Translations under genes and position numbers: made by a program
The notes under the pieces: generated by a model
Databases searched by the model: none
What the model was told of the DNA's origin: nothing
The model's input: only the letters and a program-made list of their open reading frames with translations
Part shown: positions 16,446-24,102 of the stretch, piece by piece
How positions within the stretch are numbered: the stretch's first letter is position 1
How the letters are laid out: each line of letters opens with the position of its first letter
DNA from: Streptomyces brasiliensis
GTDB taxonomy: Bacteria > Actinomycetota > Actinomycetes > Streptomycetales > Streptomycetaceae
DNA length: 64,000 nt
Direction of reading: 5' to 3'
Assembly: GCF_014647875.1 (NCBI RefSeq)
Contig: NZ_BMQA01000013.1
Span: 150,817 to 214,816 of the forward strand

Positions 16446-17918
16446 GTGACCACACAGGCCGAACACGAGCGGGCGGTGGTGGACGCCGTCCCCACGGGCC
16501 TTTTTATCGGCGGCCGTTGGCGGCCCGCCGCCTCCGGAGCCGTCTTCGAGGTCGAGGACCCGTCCGTCGCCCGGCCGCTGCGTACGGTGGCCGACGCCGA
16601 TGCCGCCGACGCCCTCGACGCACTGTCCGCCGCCCACGCCGCGCAGGAGTCCTGGGCCGCCCATCCGCCACGGGAGCGCGGCGAGATCCTGCGCCGGTCC
16701 TACGAGTTGATCCACACGCGCATCGACGACCTCGCCCTCCTGATGACCCTGGAGATGGGCAAGCCACTGGCGGAGGCACGCGGGGAGGTCGCCTACGCCG
16801 CCGAGTTCTTCCGCTGGTTCGCGGAGGAGGCCGTACGCATCGACGGTGGCTACGCGGTCTCACCGGACGGCAAGGACCGGCTGCTGGTGATGCGCCGCCC
16901 GGTCGGCCCCGCCCTGCTGATCACGCCCTGGAACTTCCCGCTCGCCATGGGCACCCGCAAGATCGGGCCCGCGGTCGCGGCCGGCTGCACCATGATCGTC
17001 AAACCGGCGGAGCAGACCCCGCTGTCCATGCTGATGCTCGCCGGCATCATGGCCGAGGCCGGGCTGCCCGACGGTGTGCTCAACGTCATCACCACCAGCC
17101 GCCCCGGCGCGGTGGTCGAACCGCTCATGCGGGACGGCCGGGTGCGCAAGGTGTCCTTCACCGGGTCCACGGCCGTCGGGCGGCTGCTGATCGCCCAGAG
17201 CGCCCAGGAGGTACTGCGGGTGTCGCTGGAACTCGGCGGCAACGCCCCGTTCATCGTCTGCGAGGACGCCGACCTGGACGCGGCCGTCGACGGCGCCGTA
17301 CAGGCCAAGATGCGCAACATCGGTGAGGCGTGCACCGCCGCCAACCGCCTGTACGTGCACGCGGGCGTGGCCGACGAGTTCGCGCGGCGGCTCGCCCGGC
17401 GCATGGGCGGCATGGCCGTCGGGCGCGGCACCGAGCCCGGCGTCGAGGTCGGGCCGCTGATCGACGAGGACGGCCGCGGCAAGGTCCGCGAACTCGTCGG
17501 CCAGGCCCTCGACGGCGGTGCCAAGGCACTGACCGGCGCCGAGTCCCCGCCGGGCGAGGGCTACTACTACGCGCCCACCGTGCTCGTGGACGTCCCCGCC
17601 GACGCCGCGCTGCTGCACGAGGAGATCTTCGGACCCGTGGCGCCCGTCATCGCCTTCGACGACGAGGACGAGGTGATCGCGGCCGCCAATGCCACGCCGT
17701 ACGGCCTCGTCTCGTACCTCTTCACGGAGAACCTGCGGCGCGCCTTCAGGATCTCCGAACGGCTGGACACCGGGATGATCGGCCTGAACAAGGGGGTCGT
17801 CTCCAACCCCGCCGCCCCGTTCGGCGGCGTCAAACAGTCCGGGCTCGGCCGCGAGGGCGGCCGGGCGGGAGTCGAGGAGTTCTTGGAGACCCGCTACCTG
17901 GCGATGCCGTCGCCCTGA
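16446..17918 (+). CDS. NAD(P)-dependent semialdehyde dehydrogenase (succinate-semialdehyde dehydrogenase family)
   Basis: 490 residues from the GTG at 16446, with a G-rich ribosome binding site. It is a full-length aldehyde dehydrogenase: cofactor segment ITPWNFP, FTGSTAVG, general base Glu262 in LELGGNAPFIV and nucleophile Cys296 in IGEACTAANR. Closest in style to GabD/DoeC enzymes that oxidise succinate or aspartate semialdehyde. It is divergent from the aminotransferase and shares its palindrome-rich promoter region. The DUF3830 gene follows after 122 bp on the same strand. The window context suggests it oxidises the product of that aminotransferase. Confidence 0.87.
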   Translation: MTTQAEHERAVVDAVPTGLFIGGRWRPAASGAVFEVEDPSVARPLRTVADADAADALDALSAAHAAQESWAAHPPRERGEILRRSYELIHTRIDDLALLMTLEMGKPLAEARGEVAYAAEFFRWFAEEAVRIDGGYAVSPDGKDRLLVMRRPVGPALLITPWNFPLAMGTRKIGPAVAAGCTMIVKPAEQTPLSMLMLAGIMAEAGLPDGVLNVITTSRPGAVVEPLMRDGRVRKVSFTGSTAVGRLLIAQSAQEVLRVSLELGGNAPFIVCEDADLDAAVDGAVQAKMRNIGEACTAANRLYVHAGVADEFARRLARRMGGMAVGRGTEPGVEVGPLIDEDGRGKVRELVGQALDGGAKALTGAESPPGEGYYYAPTVLVDVPADAALLHEEIFGPVAPVIAFDDEDEVIAAANATPYGLVSYLFTENLRRAFRISERLDTGMIGLNKGVVSNPAAPFGGVKQSGLGREGGRAGVEEFLETRYLAMPSP

Positions 17919-18040
17919 CGTCCCCGGTGGCCGGACCGCGGCACTCCCGGCCACCACCGGACGGCCCACCGAGGACGAGCAAGCGCACACGACCGAGCAA
18001 CGGGACCGGCCCGCAGGCCGGGGAACGGAGAGCGTGGCCC

Positions 18041-18538
18041 ATGGACCGCCACATCGAGATCGCGCTGGAGAAGCGCGGCGTCAGCTGTGTCGCCAAGCTC
18101 CTGGACGACCGGGCGCCGCGCACCTGCGCGGCCGTCTGGAACGCCCTGCCGCTGGGCAAGGACGTCTTCCACGGCAAGTACGCGCGCAACGAGATCTACA
18201 CGCTGGTCCCGGCGTTCGCGCCCGAGGAGCCGGGCACGGAGAACCCGACGATCACGCCCATCCCCGGCGACGTCGCCTATTTCACCTTCGACAACTGGCA
18301 GTTGAACACCAGCTCGCACGGCTACGCCCAGGGCGGGCGGCCCCAGGCGGCGGAGCGCATCGTCGACCTCGCCGTCTTCTACGAGCGCAACAACCTGCTG
18401 CTCAATCCGGACACCGGCTTCGTGCCCGCCAACATCTTCGCCACGATCGTCGACGGCCTCGACCGCATGGCGGAGGCGGCGCAGGACCTGTGGCTGTCGG
18501 GCGTGATCGGCGAGTCACTGACCTTCCGGCGGGCTTGA
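18041..18538 (+). CDS. DUF3830 family protein (cyclophilin-like fold)
   Basis: 165 residues from the ATG at 18041. The sequence fits DUF3830: an opening strand (IEIALEKRGVSCVAKLLDD), a central WNALPLGKDVFHGKYARNEI block, and the PGDVAYF segment. Family members have a cyclophilin-like beta-barrel and are often found in catabolic clusters with M24 hydrolases, amidases and racemase-type enzymes, as here. No reaction is established for them. It follows the dehydrogenase and ends just before a strong terminator at 18546-18581. Confidence 0.75.
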   Translation: MDRHIEIALEKRGVSCVAKLLDDRAPRTCAAVWNALPLGKDVFHGKYARNEIYTLVPAFAPEEPGTENPTITPIPGDVAYFTFDNWQLNTSSHGYAQGGRPQAAERIVDLAVFYERNNLLLNPDTGFVPANIFATIVDGLDRMAEAAQDLWLSGVIGESLTFRRA

Positions 18539-18545
18539 CCCGGAC

Positions 18546-18581
18546 GACGCGGGCTGCGGCGGGGCGGCCGCAACCCGCGTC
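18546..18581. terminator. Intrinsic terminator between convergent genes
   Basis: A 15-bp stem with one G-T mismatch-type pair (GACGCGGGCTGCGGC at 18546-18560, GCCGCAACCCGCGTC at 18567-18581) around a 6-nt loop, followed by TTTCTC. It lies between the DUF3830 stop (18538) and the amidase stop (18586), so it can end plus-strand transcripts and probably minus-strand ones too. Confidence 0.75.
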
Positions 18582-18585
18582 TTTC

Positions 18586-20058
18586 TCAGGCGCGCGGGGT
18601 CACCGGCGCCGCCGAGACGGTGCCCTCGGCCGCCAGCGCCTCGAACAGCGCGTGCGACGCGCGCAGGACCAGTCCGTCCCGGTGCCGTGCCGCGACCAGT
18701 TGCACACCCACCGGCAGTCCGTCGGCGGCGACTCCGCACGGCACACTGGCCGCCGGCTGCTGCGTGAGATTGAACGGGTACGTGAAGGGTGTCCAGCCCG
18801 TCCACCGGGTCAGGCCGCCGGCAGGCGGGACCTCGTGGCCCGCCTCGAAGGCGGTGCCCGGCAGAACGGGCGTGACCAGCAGGTCGTATGTGCGGTGGAA
18901 CCGGCCCATGAGCACGCCGAGCGCCATCCGCACGTCGACGGCGCCCAGATAGTCCAGCGCACTCATCGACGCGCCCTGACGGCACACCTCCTGCAGCCCG
19001 GGGTCGAGTTGCTCGAACCGCTCCGGACTCAGGTGCTCCACGACCTTGGCGGCGCCCGAGAACCACAGCGTGTGGTACGCCTCGACGGGATCGGTGAAGC
19101 CGGGCTCCGCCTCCTCCACCTCGGCTCCGAGACCGGCCAGCACGTCGACCGCGTGCCGCACGCGCGCGGCGACTTCCGGGTCGACGGGCGCGCCCGCGAG
19201 GGTCGGGCTGTACGCGACGCGCAGCCCGCGCACGCCCTCGTCCAACTCGGCGCGGAAATCCCCCTCCTGCGGCGGCAGTGCGGACCAGTCGCGGTCGTCG
19301 GCCCCGCACAGCACGTCCATCATCAGCGCCGCGTCCGTGACCGTACGGCTCATGGGTCCGGCGTGCGCGAGCGTGCCGAAGGGGCTCGCCGGGTAGAGCG
19401 GAATCCTCCCGTACGTGGGCTTGAGCCCGAAGATCCCGCAGAAGGCGGCGGGGATACGGACCGAGCCCCCGCCGTCGGTGCCCACGGAGAGTGGTGCGAG
19501 GCCGGCCCCGACCGCTGCCGCGCTGCCCCCGCTCGACCCGCCGGACGTACGCGCCACGTCCCACGGGTTGCGGGTGACGCCGGTGCGCGGGCTGTCGGTG
19601 ACCCCCTTCCAGCCGAACTCCGGAGTCGTCGTCTTCCCGACGAGGACCGCGCCGTGCTCGCGCAGTCGCGCCACCGACGGGGCGTCCTGATCGCAGGGGG
19701 CGCCGGGGTCCGTGCTCAAAGAACCACGGAGTGTGGGCCAACCCCTGGTCAGCAGAAGGTCCTTGACGGACACCGGCACCCCGTCGAGGAGGCCGCACGG
19801 CTCGCCCCGCCGCCAGCGTTCCGCGGAGGCGGCGGCGTCGCGACGGGCCGACTCGGGATCGACCAGGCAGTACGCGTTCACCAGGGGGTCGAGCCGCTCG
19901 ATGCGCGCCAGTACGGCGTCGGCGACCTCGACGGGCGAGAGGCTTCCGTCCCGGTAGCCCGCGACGAGGTCGGTGGCGGTGCGCGCACACAGGTCGTCGT
20001 GTACGGCGTCCCGCTCCTGGTGCCCGGCGCCCGCGGCACGGTCGGTGGGTGCGGTCAT
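18586..20058 (-). CDS. Amidase-signature family amidohydrolase
   Basis: 490 residues from the ATG at 20058, with GAGGAGGG upstream. The Ser-cisSer-Lys triad is visible: Lys99 (VSVKDLL), cis-Ser in TSGGSSGGSAAAVGAGL (about 175-176) and nucleophile Ser199 (GTDGGGSVRIPA). Such enzymes hydrolyse carboxylic amides, including N-acyl and lactam-derived amides. The start overlaps the stop of the D-2-hydroxyacid dehydrogenase by 4 nt (ATGA), so the two are translationally coupled. In this cluster it could remove an acyl group from an intermediate, a step done by DoeB in ectoine breakdown; this is inference. Confidence 0.87.
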   Translation of the reverse strand: MTAPTDRAAGAGHQERDAVHDDLCARTATDLVAGYRDGSLSPVEVADAVLARIERLDPLVNAYCLVDPESARRDAAASAERWRRGEPCGLLDGVPVSVKDLLLTRGWPTLRGSLSTDPGAPCDQDAPSVARLREHGAVLVGKTTTPEFGWKGVTDSPRTGVTRNPWDVARTSGGSSGGSAAAVGAGLAPLSVGTDGGGSVRIPAAFCGIFGLKPTYGRIPLYPASPFGTLAHAGPMSRTVTDAALMMDVLCGADDRDWSALPPQEGDFRAELDEGVRGLRVAYSPTLAGAPVDPEVAARVRHAVDVLAGLGAEVEEAEPGFTDPVEAYHTLWFSGAAKVVEHLSPERFEQLDPGLQEVCRQGASMSALDYLGAVDVRMALGVLMGRFHRTYDLLVTPVLPGTAFEAGHEVPPAGGLTRWTGWTPFTYPFNLTQQPAASVPCGVAADGLPVGVQLVAARHRDGLVLRASHALFEALAAEGTVSAAPVTPRA

Positions 20059-21068
20059 GGCGAGCCCTCCTCGGTGTGCGGGGTGCCGCCCGGTGCCTCG
20101 CTCATGGGCACGTACCCCAACGTGGTGTCGACGACGTTGCGCAGCGGGCGATCCGCTGTCCAGCGCGCGAAGTTGGCGAGGAACAACTCCGCGAGATCCT
20201 CCAGCCAGCCGTGGGTGTCGGCCGACATGTGCGGGGAGATCAGCAGCCCCGGCGCGGTCCACAGGGGGCTGTCCGGCGGCAGCGGCTCCCGGCGGAAGAC
20301 GTCGAGCGCGGCACCGCCGAGCCGGCCGTCGCGCAGCGCGGCCACCAGGTCGGCCTCGACGACGTGCGGTCCGCGCCCGACGTTGACGAACCGCGCACCT
20401 CGCTTCATTCGGGCGAAGGCGGCCGCGTCGAACATGTCCGCGGTCTCGTCCGTCAAGGGCGCGGCGCAGACCACCCAGTCCGCGTCCGGCAGCAGCCCCG
20501 CCAACTCGCCGAAGCCGTACACCCGGCCGAAGTCCGGGTCCCGCCCGCGCGCCGTACGGGACACCAGCGCGACCCGCAGCCCGAGGGCGCTCAGCACCCG
20601 GGCGACGGCCCGGCCGATGGGGCCGCCGCCGACCACGACCGCGCGGGTGCCCGCCACGCGCTCCGTCTCCCGGTGCTGCCAGATACGGGAGCGCTGGCGG
20701 TCCAGCGTGCCCGGCAGGTCCTTGGCCATGGCGAGTACCAGCCCCGCCACGTACTCGGCGATCGGTTCCTCGAAAACGCCGCGCGAGTTGGTGATGACGG
20801 CGCCCGAGCGCAGCAGCGCGGGGAAGAGCAGGCGGTCCACGCCCGCGCTCGCGGTGTGCACCCAGCGGGGCCCGCCGTGCTCGGGCCAGGCGGCGGGCAG
20901 GGCCTCGGTGAGGAAGTCCCACACCAGCAGGGCGTCTGCCTCGCGCAGCGCCTCGGCGAGGTCCGCCTCGCCGACCCGCCGCAGTCGCGCCCGGTCCTTG
21001 ACCCGGTCGAGGAGCGGCGGCTCCTGGTCTCCCAGCACCACGACGAGGGGGAGTTCGGTTGTCCTCAT
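20055..21068 (-). CDS. NAD-dependent D-2-hydroxyacid dehydrogenase
   Basis: 337 residues from the ATG at 21068 (GAAGGGC upstream); the frame runs further to 21185, but those residues are low-complexity Ala/Arg. The Rossmann motif is VVVGGGPIGRAVARVL. The catalytic Arg (NVGRGPHV), Glu (DVFRREPLP) and His (ISPHMSADT) of the family are all present. Unusual features are a long opening segment before the cofactor domain and the SRGVFEEPIAEYV substrate loop. It would interconvert a 2-oxo acid and a 2-hydroxy acid. First gene of a coupled pair with the amidase, starting about 180 bp from the divergent racemase-like gene. Confidence 0.86.
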   Translation of the reverse strand: MRTTELPLVVVLGDQEPPLLDRVKDRARLRRVGEADLAEALREADALLVWDFLTEALPAAWPEHGGPRWVHTASAGVDRLLFPALLRSGAVITNSRGVFEEPIAEYVAGLVLAMAKDLPGTLDRQRSRIWQHRETERVAGTRAVVVGGGPIGRAVARVLSALGLRVALVSRTARGRDPDFGRVYGFGELAGLLPDADWVVCAAPLTDETADMFDAAAFARMKRGARFVNVGRGPHVVEADLVAALRDGRLGGAALDVFRREPLPPDSPLWTAPGLLISPHMSADTHGWLEDLAELFLANFARWTADRPLRNVVDTTLGYVPMSEAPGGTPHTEEGSP

Positions 21069-21199
21069 GGCAGCCCTTCGGGTCGCTGCGACGCGGGCTC
21101 GGCACGATCCCGTACCTGCATCAGGATCGGCGCAGGCGGGACGCGCGGCGCGCGCGGCCGGCCGGGCGCGCCCACCGATTGACACCGTAGGACCAGCTC

Positions 21200-21222
21200 T
21201 GTAGGATTGTCAACAATCTACA
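21200..21222. promoter_or_regulatory. Palindromic operator upstream of the second racemase-like gene
   Basis: GATTGT (21205-21210) and ACAATC (21213-21218) form an exact 6-2-6 dyad. The flanks TGTAG and TACA extend it to 21200-21222 with one extra G on the left. The first 16 bases from 21201 repeat the site at 16323. It lies 26 bp before the GTG at 21249 and serves the divergent interval between the dehydrogenase and the racemase-GntR pair, which suggests autoregulation by that GntR protein. Confidence 0.65.
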
Positions 21223-21248
21223 CTTCTATGCGGGGAGGGCGGGTGCAC

Positions 21249-22001
21249 GTGGCTGACCGCACGACGACGGTGGGATTCCTCTACCCCGGGTACTCCGCGG
21301 AGGACGACTACCCACGGCTGGAGCGCCTGATCGGCGGGGGAGTCCGATTCCCCCTGGTGCACACGGACATGGGTGAGGACGCGCACCGCGTGGACGCCCT
21401 CCGGGAGATGGGAGCCATCCACCGGCTGACCGGGGGCCTGGCCGAGCTGAAGCGCTACGACGTCGACGCCGTGGTGTGGGCCTGCACGAGCGCCAGCTTC
21501 ATCTACGGGCGCCAGGGCGCCGGCCAGCAGGCCGAGGAACTCGCGGAGGCGGCGGGCGTCCCCGCGTCCAGCACCTCCTTCGCCTTCGTGGACGCGCTCC
21601 AGGCGCTGGGCGTGCGCAGCGTCTCCGTCGCCGCCACCTATCCGGAGGACGTCGCCGGGTATTTCGTCCGCTTCCTCGAGGACTCCGGGATCCGGGTGGC
21701 CCAGGTGTCCGGGCGGGGCATCATCACGGCGGCCGAGGTCGGTACGCTCTCCCGCGAGCAGGTCCTGGACCTGGCCCAGGCCAATGACCACGAGGACGCG
21801 GAGGCGGTCCTGCTGCCGGACACCGCCCTGCACACCGCGGCATGGCTGGACGATCTCGAACAGGCCGTCGGCAAGACCGTCCTGACGGCCAATCAGGTCA
21901 CCGTCTGGGAGGGGCTCCGGCTCGCGGGCGACACCGCCGCGCGGGACGGCCTCGGACGGCTGTTCCGCCAGGTCACGCCCCTGCCTCCGTCGGCAAGATG
22001 A
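21249..22001 (+). CDS. Asp/Glu racemase-superfamily (EutA-like) protein missing the second cysteine
   Basis: 250 residues. I chose the GTG at 21249 because GGGGAGGG lies 9 nt upstream; starts at 21228 and 21243 fit less well. The fold matches the enzyme at 10539-11417: VGFLYPGYSAEDDYP, then Cys79 in WACTSASF. At the second active-site position, where the paralogue has FISCTNLPT, this protein has LLPDTALHT with Asp191 instead of Cys. A two-cysteine racemase or isomerase mechanism is therefore not possible. A one-cysteine chemistry, a decarboxylase-like reaction or a binding role remain. It is followed 28 bp later by the GntR gene. Confidence 0.75.
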   Translation: MADRTTTVGFLYPGYSAEDDYPRLERLIGGGVRFPLVHTDMGEDAHRVDALREMGAIHRLTGGLAELKRYDVDAVVWACTSASFIYGRQGAGQQAEELAEAAGVPASSTSFAFVDALQALGVRSVSVAATYPEDVAGYFVRFLEDSGIRVAQVSGRGIITAAEVGTLSREQVLDLAQANDHEDAEAVLLPDTALHTAAWLDDLEQAVGKTVLTANQVTVWEGLRLAGDTAARDGLGRLFRQVTPLPPSAR

Positions 22002-22029
22002 CGGTGGAACGGAAGAAGGAGAAGTGAAC

Positions 22030-22734
22030 ATGCCGGGAGCCAAACGGCTGCAGCCCGTCAAGCGCGAGCCCGCCGCCCTGTCGATCGCCCACCAGCTGAC
22101 CCAGGCGATCATGGACGGCACGCTGCCGCCCGGCACCCAGCTCGGAGAGGCCGAGCTGGCCGCGGAACTCGGTGTCAGCCGGGGGCCGTTGCGGGAGGCG
22201 ATGCAGCGTCTCGTGCAGCAGGGCATCGCCCGCAGCGAGCCCCACCGCGGCGTCTTCGTGATCACCCTCACCCAGGACGACGTCCGGGACATCTACCTCG
22301 CCAGAACGGCCGTCGAGTCCGCCGCCTGCCGGCTCATCCTCGGACGCGACCCCCAGGGCTCGGCGGACCGCCTGGCGCTCGTGCACGGCGCCATGGCGGA
22401 GGCGGCGCAACGAGGTGACCACACCGCGCTGAGTGCTGCCGACACCGAGCTCCACCAGGTGCTCGTCGACGAGTCCGGCAGCCCCCGGCTCAAGCGCATG
22501 GCGCAGACGCTCTTCGTGGAGACCCGCATGTGCATCACGGCACTCCAGGACAAGTACCCGGTGCCGGACGTCATGGTCGACGAGCACGCGGCGATCATCC
22601 AGGCCATCCGGGACGGCGACGAGGAACACCTGCTGCGGCTGATGGAGGAGCACATGCAGGACGCCGTGGACAGGTTGACCCAGGACCCGGTGCAGGGCGC
22701 GCCGGACGCGGCCGTTGTCGCCGCCGGGTCCTGA
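22030..22734 (+). CDS. GntR-family regulator, FCD (FadR) subfamily
   Basis: 234 residues from the ATG at 22030; AGGAG sits 8 nt upstream, which favours it over the GTG at 22024. The winged helix domain (about 12-78) contains LGEAELAAELGVSRGPLREA. The FCD ligand domain follows, with likely metal-binding residues in DIYLARTAVES, ELHQVLVDESGS and DEHAAIIQAI. FCD regulators are usually repressors released by small organic acids. It is co-transcribed with the racemase-like gene and the operator at 21200 lies at the head of that unit, so autoregulation and control of the 16.3-kb promoters is likely. Confidence 0.88.
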   Translation: MPGAKRLQPVKREPAALSIAHQLTQAIMDGTLPPGTQLGEAELAAELGVSRGPLREAMQRLVQQGIARSEPHRGVFVITLTQDDVRDIYLARTAVESAACRLILGRDPQGSADRLALVHGAMAEAAQRGDHTALSAADTELHQVLVDESGSPRLKRMAQTLFVETRMCITALQDKYPVPDVMVDEHAAIIQAIRDGDEEHLLRLMEEHMQDAVDRLTQDPVQGAPDAAVVAAGS

Positions 22735-22774
22735 AGTCTCGCGCTGTCCGGCTTCTGCCGTCCGACCAGGCGCG

Positions 22775-23611
22775 TCAGTCGGCGCGGCCGTCGTACAACA
22801 CGGGGTTGAGCGGGGTACTGGGGATTCGGCCGGCTTCCGTGTCCGGCATCCAGCCCAGGTCGCGAGTCTGCTGCCTGTTGGTGGGCTCGGCGACCCGGAT
22901 GTCCGCGTCCATGTAGATCACGGTCATCACGCGGCGCGGCTCCGTGCCGTGGTTCGGGCCCGCGTGGTGGAAGGTCCAGCCGCGGTGGAAGCCGGCGTCA
23001 CCGAGGGCGAAGGGCTCGACGACGTCCTCGAAGTCCTGCTCGGCCAGGGCTTCCTCGAGTCGTGCCTCGGACTCGTCGGAGATGGGGAGGTCGCGGCCGT
23101 AGGAGAAGTTGTGGCTGCCGCGCGCGTAGGCCAGGGGACCCATGTCGAGAGGGGTCTCCTGGAGGGGCAGCCAGATCGTCAGGCACCGGTCGGAGGACAG
23201 CGGCCAGTAGTACTGGTCGGCGTGCCAGGGCGTGATGCCGCCGCCAGGCTCCTTGTACAGGGCCTGGTCGTGGTAGAGGCGCACGGCGTGCACACCGAGG
23301 AGCGCGGCCGCGATACCGGCCAGCCGGCGCGCGAACACCAGCCGCTTGACCTTCTCGTTCTCCCGCCACAGGTTCGTCACCTGCAAGAACGCCTTGCCGT
23401 ACGTGTCACGCTCCGCCAATGGCAGATGCTGGGTGTTCAGTCTGATCACCTCGGAGGTGATCGTCGGCTCGTACTCCGCGATCGCCTCCGGGGACAGCAC
23501 GCCGGAGAGGTGGACGAAGCCGTCGCGGTTGAAGTCGGCGGTCGCGGTCGGGGTCAGGCCGTCGTAGGCGGTGTCCAATTCGCAGACGGGTGCGTGCGGC
23601 AGCGCGGTCAT
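22775..23611 (-). CDS. Phytanoyl-CoA dioxygenase (PhyH) family Fe(II)/2-oxoglutarate oxygenase
   Basis: 278 residues from the ATG at 23611, with GAGGAG 9 nt upstream. The iron ligands are seen in TPWHADQYYWPL (H-x-D) and the distal His of HHAGPNHG. The 2-oxoglutarate-binding Arg lies in the following EPRRVMTV segment. Flanking helices and LYHDQALYKEPGG fit PhyH proteins that hydroxylate small acids, amino acids or osmolytes; the specific EctD signature of ectoine hydroxylase is not seen. It is convergent with the GntR gene and may begin or modify the pathway of this island. Confidence 0.85.
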   Translation of the reverse strand: MTALPHAPVCELDTAYDGLTPTATADFNRDGFVHLSGVLSPEAIAEYEPTITSEVIRLNTQHLPLAERDTYGKAFLQVTNLWRENEKVKRLVFARRLAGIAAALLGVHAVRLYHDQALYKEPGGGITPWHADQYYWPLSSDRCLTIWLPLQETPLDMGPLAYARGSHNFSYGRDLPISDESEARLEEALAEQDFEDVVEPFALGDAGFHRGWTFHHAGPNHGTEPRRVMTVIYMDADIRVAEPTNRQQTRDLGWMPDTEAGRIPSTPLNPVLYDGRAD

Positions 23612-24102
23612 GTCGCGTTGCTCCTCATACGTCAGGGGGAGGGCGGGTTGCCGGTCTCCACCGTCGCAGCGCGAAACCGGCTTTGCCACACGGCTGTTGC
23701 CCATTTCTGGTACTCGGTTGTCCCTCAGGCGCACGGCCGACTCCCGGGCTACGATGCCCGCGTGAAGCCGCGCTACGAGCAGCCGGACGTCCCCGACGGG
23801 ACCACTTTCTGTTGCTTCGTCAACAACCTGGCTACGTATCCCGTGGGCACTGCCCAGTCTACCGGCCTCCACCCCTGTTGACCAGGCAAAACCCGCTCCT
23901 CGGTCGTCTGGCGCCTTCCGGGCAGACGGAGCAGTTCTAGGGCTTCTACCCCACGAGTGAAGCGCCGTGGAGGACGGGTTCATCAAACGGGTGATCTTGT
24001 GACCCATGATCACCCTGATTCACCTGACGTGCCGTGGGAATACCGCTTGTCCCGGGGTGACCGTGAATGTGATCCCTCTATCGAACGAGAAGGATGTACG
24101 AC
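23612..24102. other. Non-coding interval with regulatory motifs at the left edge of a likely island
   Basis: 491 bp between the PhyH gene and the DUF3644 gene. GTCAACAACCTG at 23819-23830 matches 16331-16342 exactly for 12 nt, about 210 bp upstream of the PhyH start, and could be a third operator of the GntR regulon. GGGTGATC (23989-23996) and GATCACCC (24008-24015) form an exact inverted repeat about 90 bp before the DUF3644 start. A 39-residue frame from a GTG at 23762 to 23881, preceded by a TACGAT element, has no recognisable relatives and I do not call it a gene. Confidence 0.4.

Noticed and set aside
10539..23611. Calling the island an ectoine degradation cluster
   Set aside because: EutB, EutC, the DoeB deacetylase, the uptake system and the MocR-type EnuR regulator are all missing. 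Only a partial resemblance is supported.
23762..23881. A 39-residue frame with a GTG start behind a TACGAT element
   Set aside because: No ribosome binding site or recognisable family, and it overlaps the putative operator; kept only as a remark in the interval entry.
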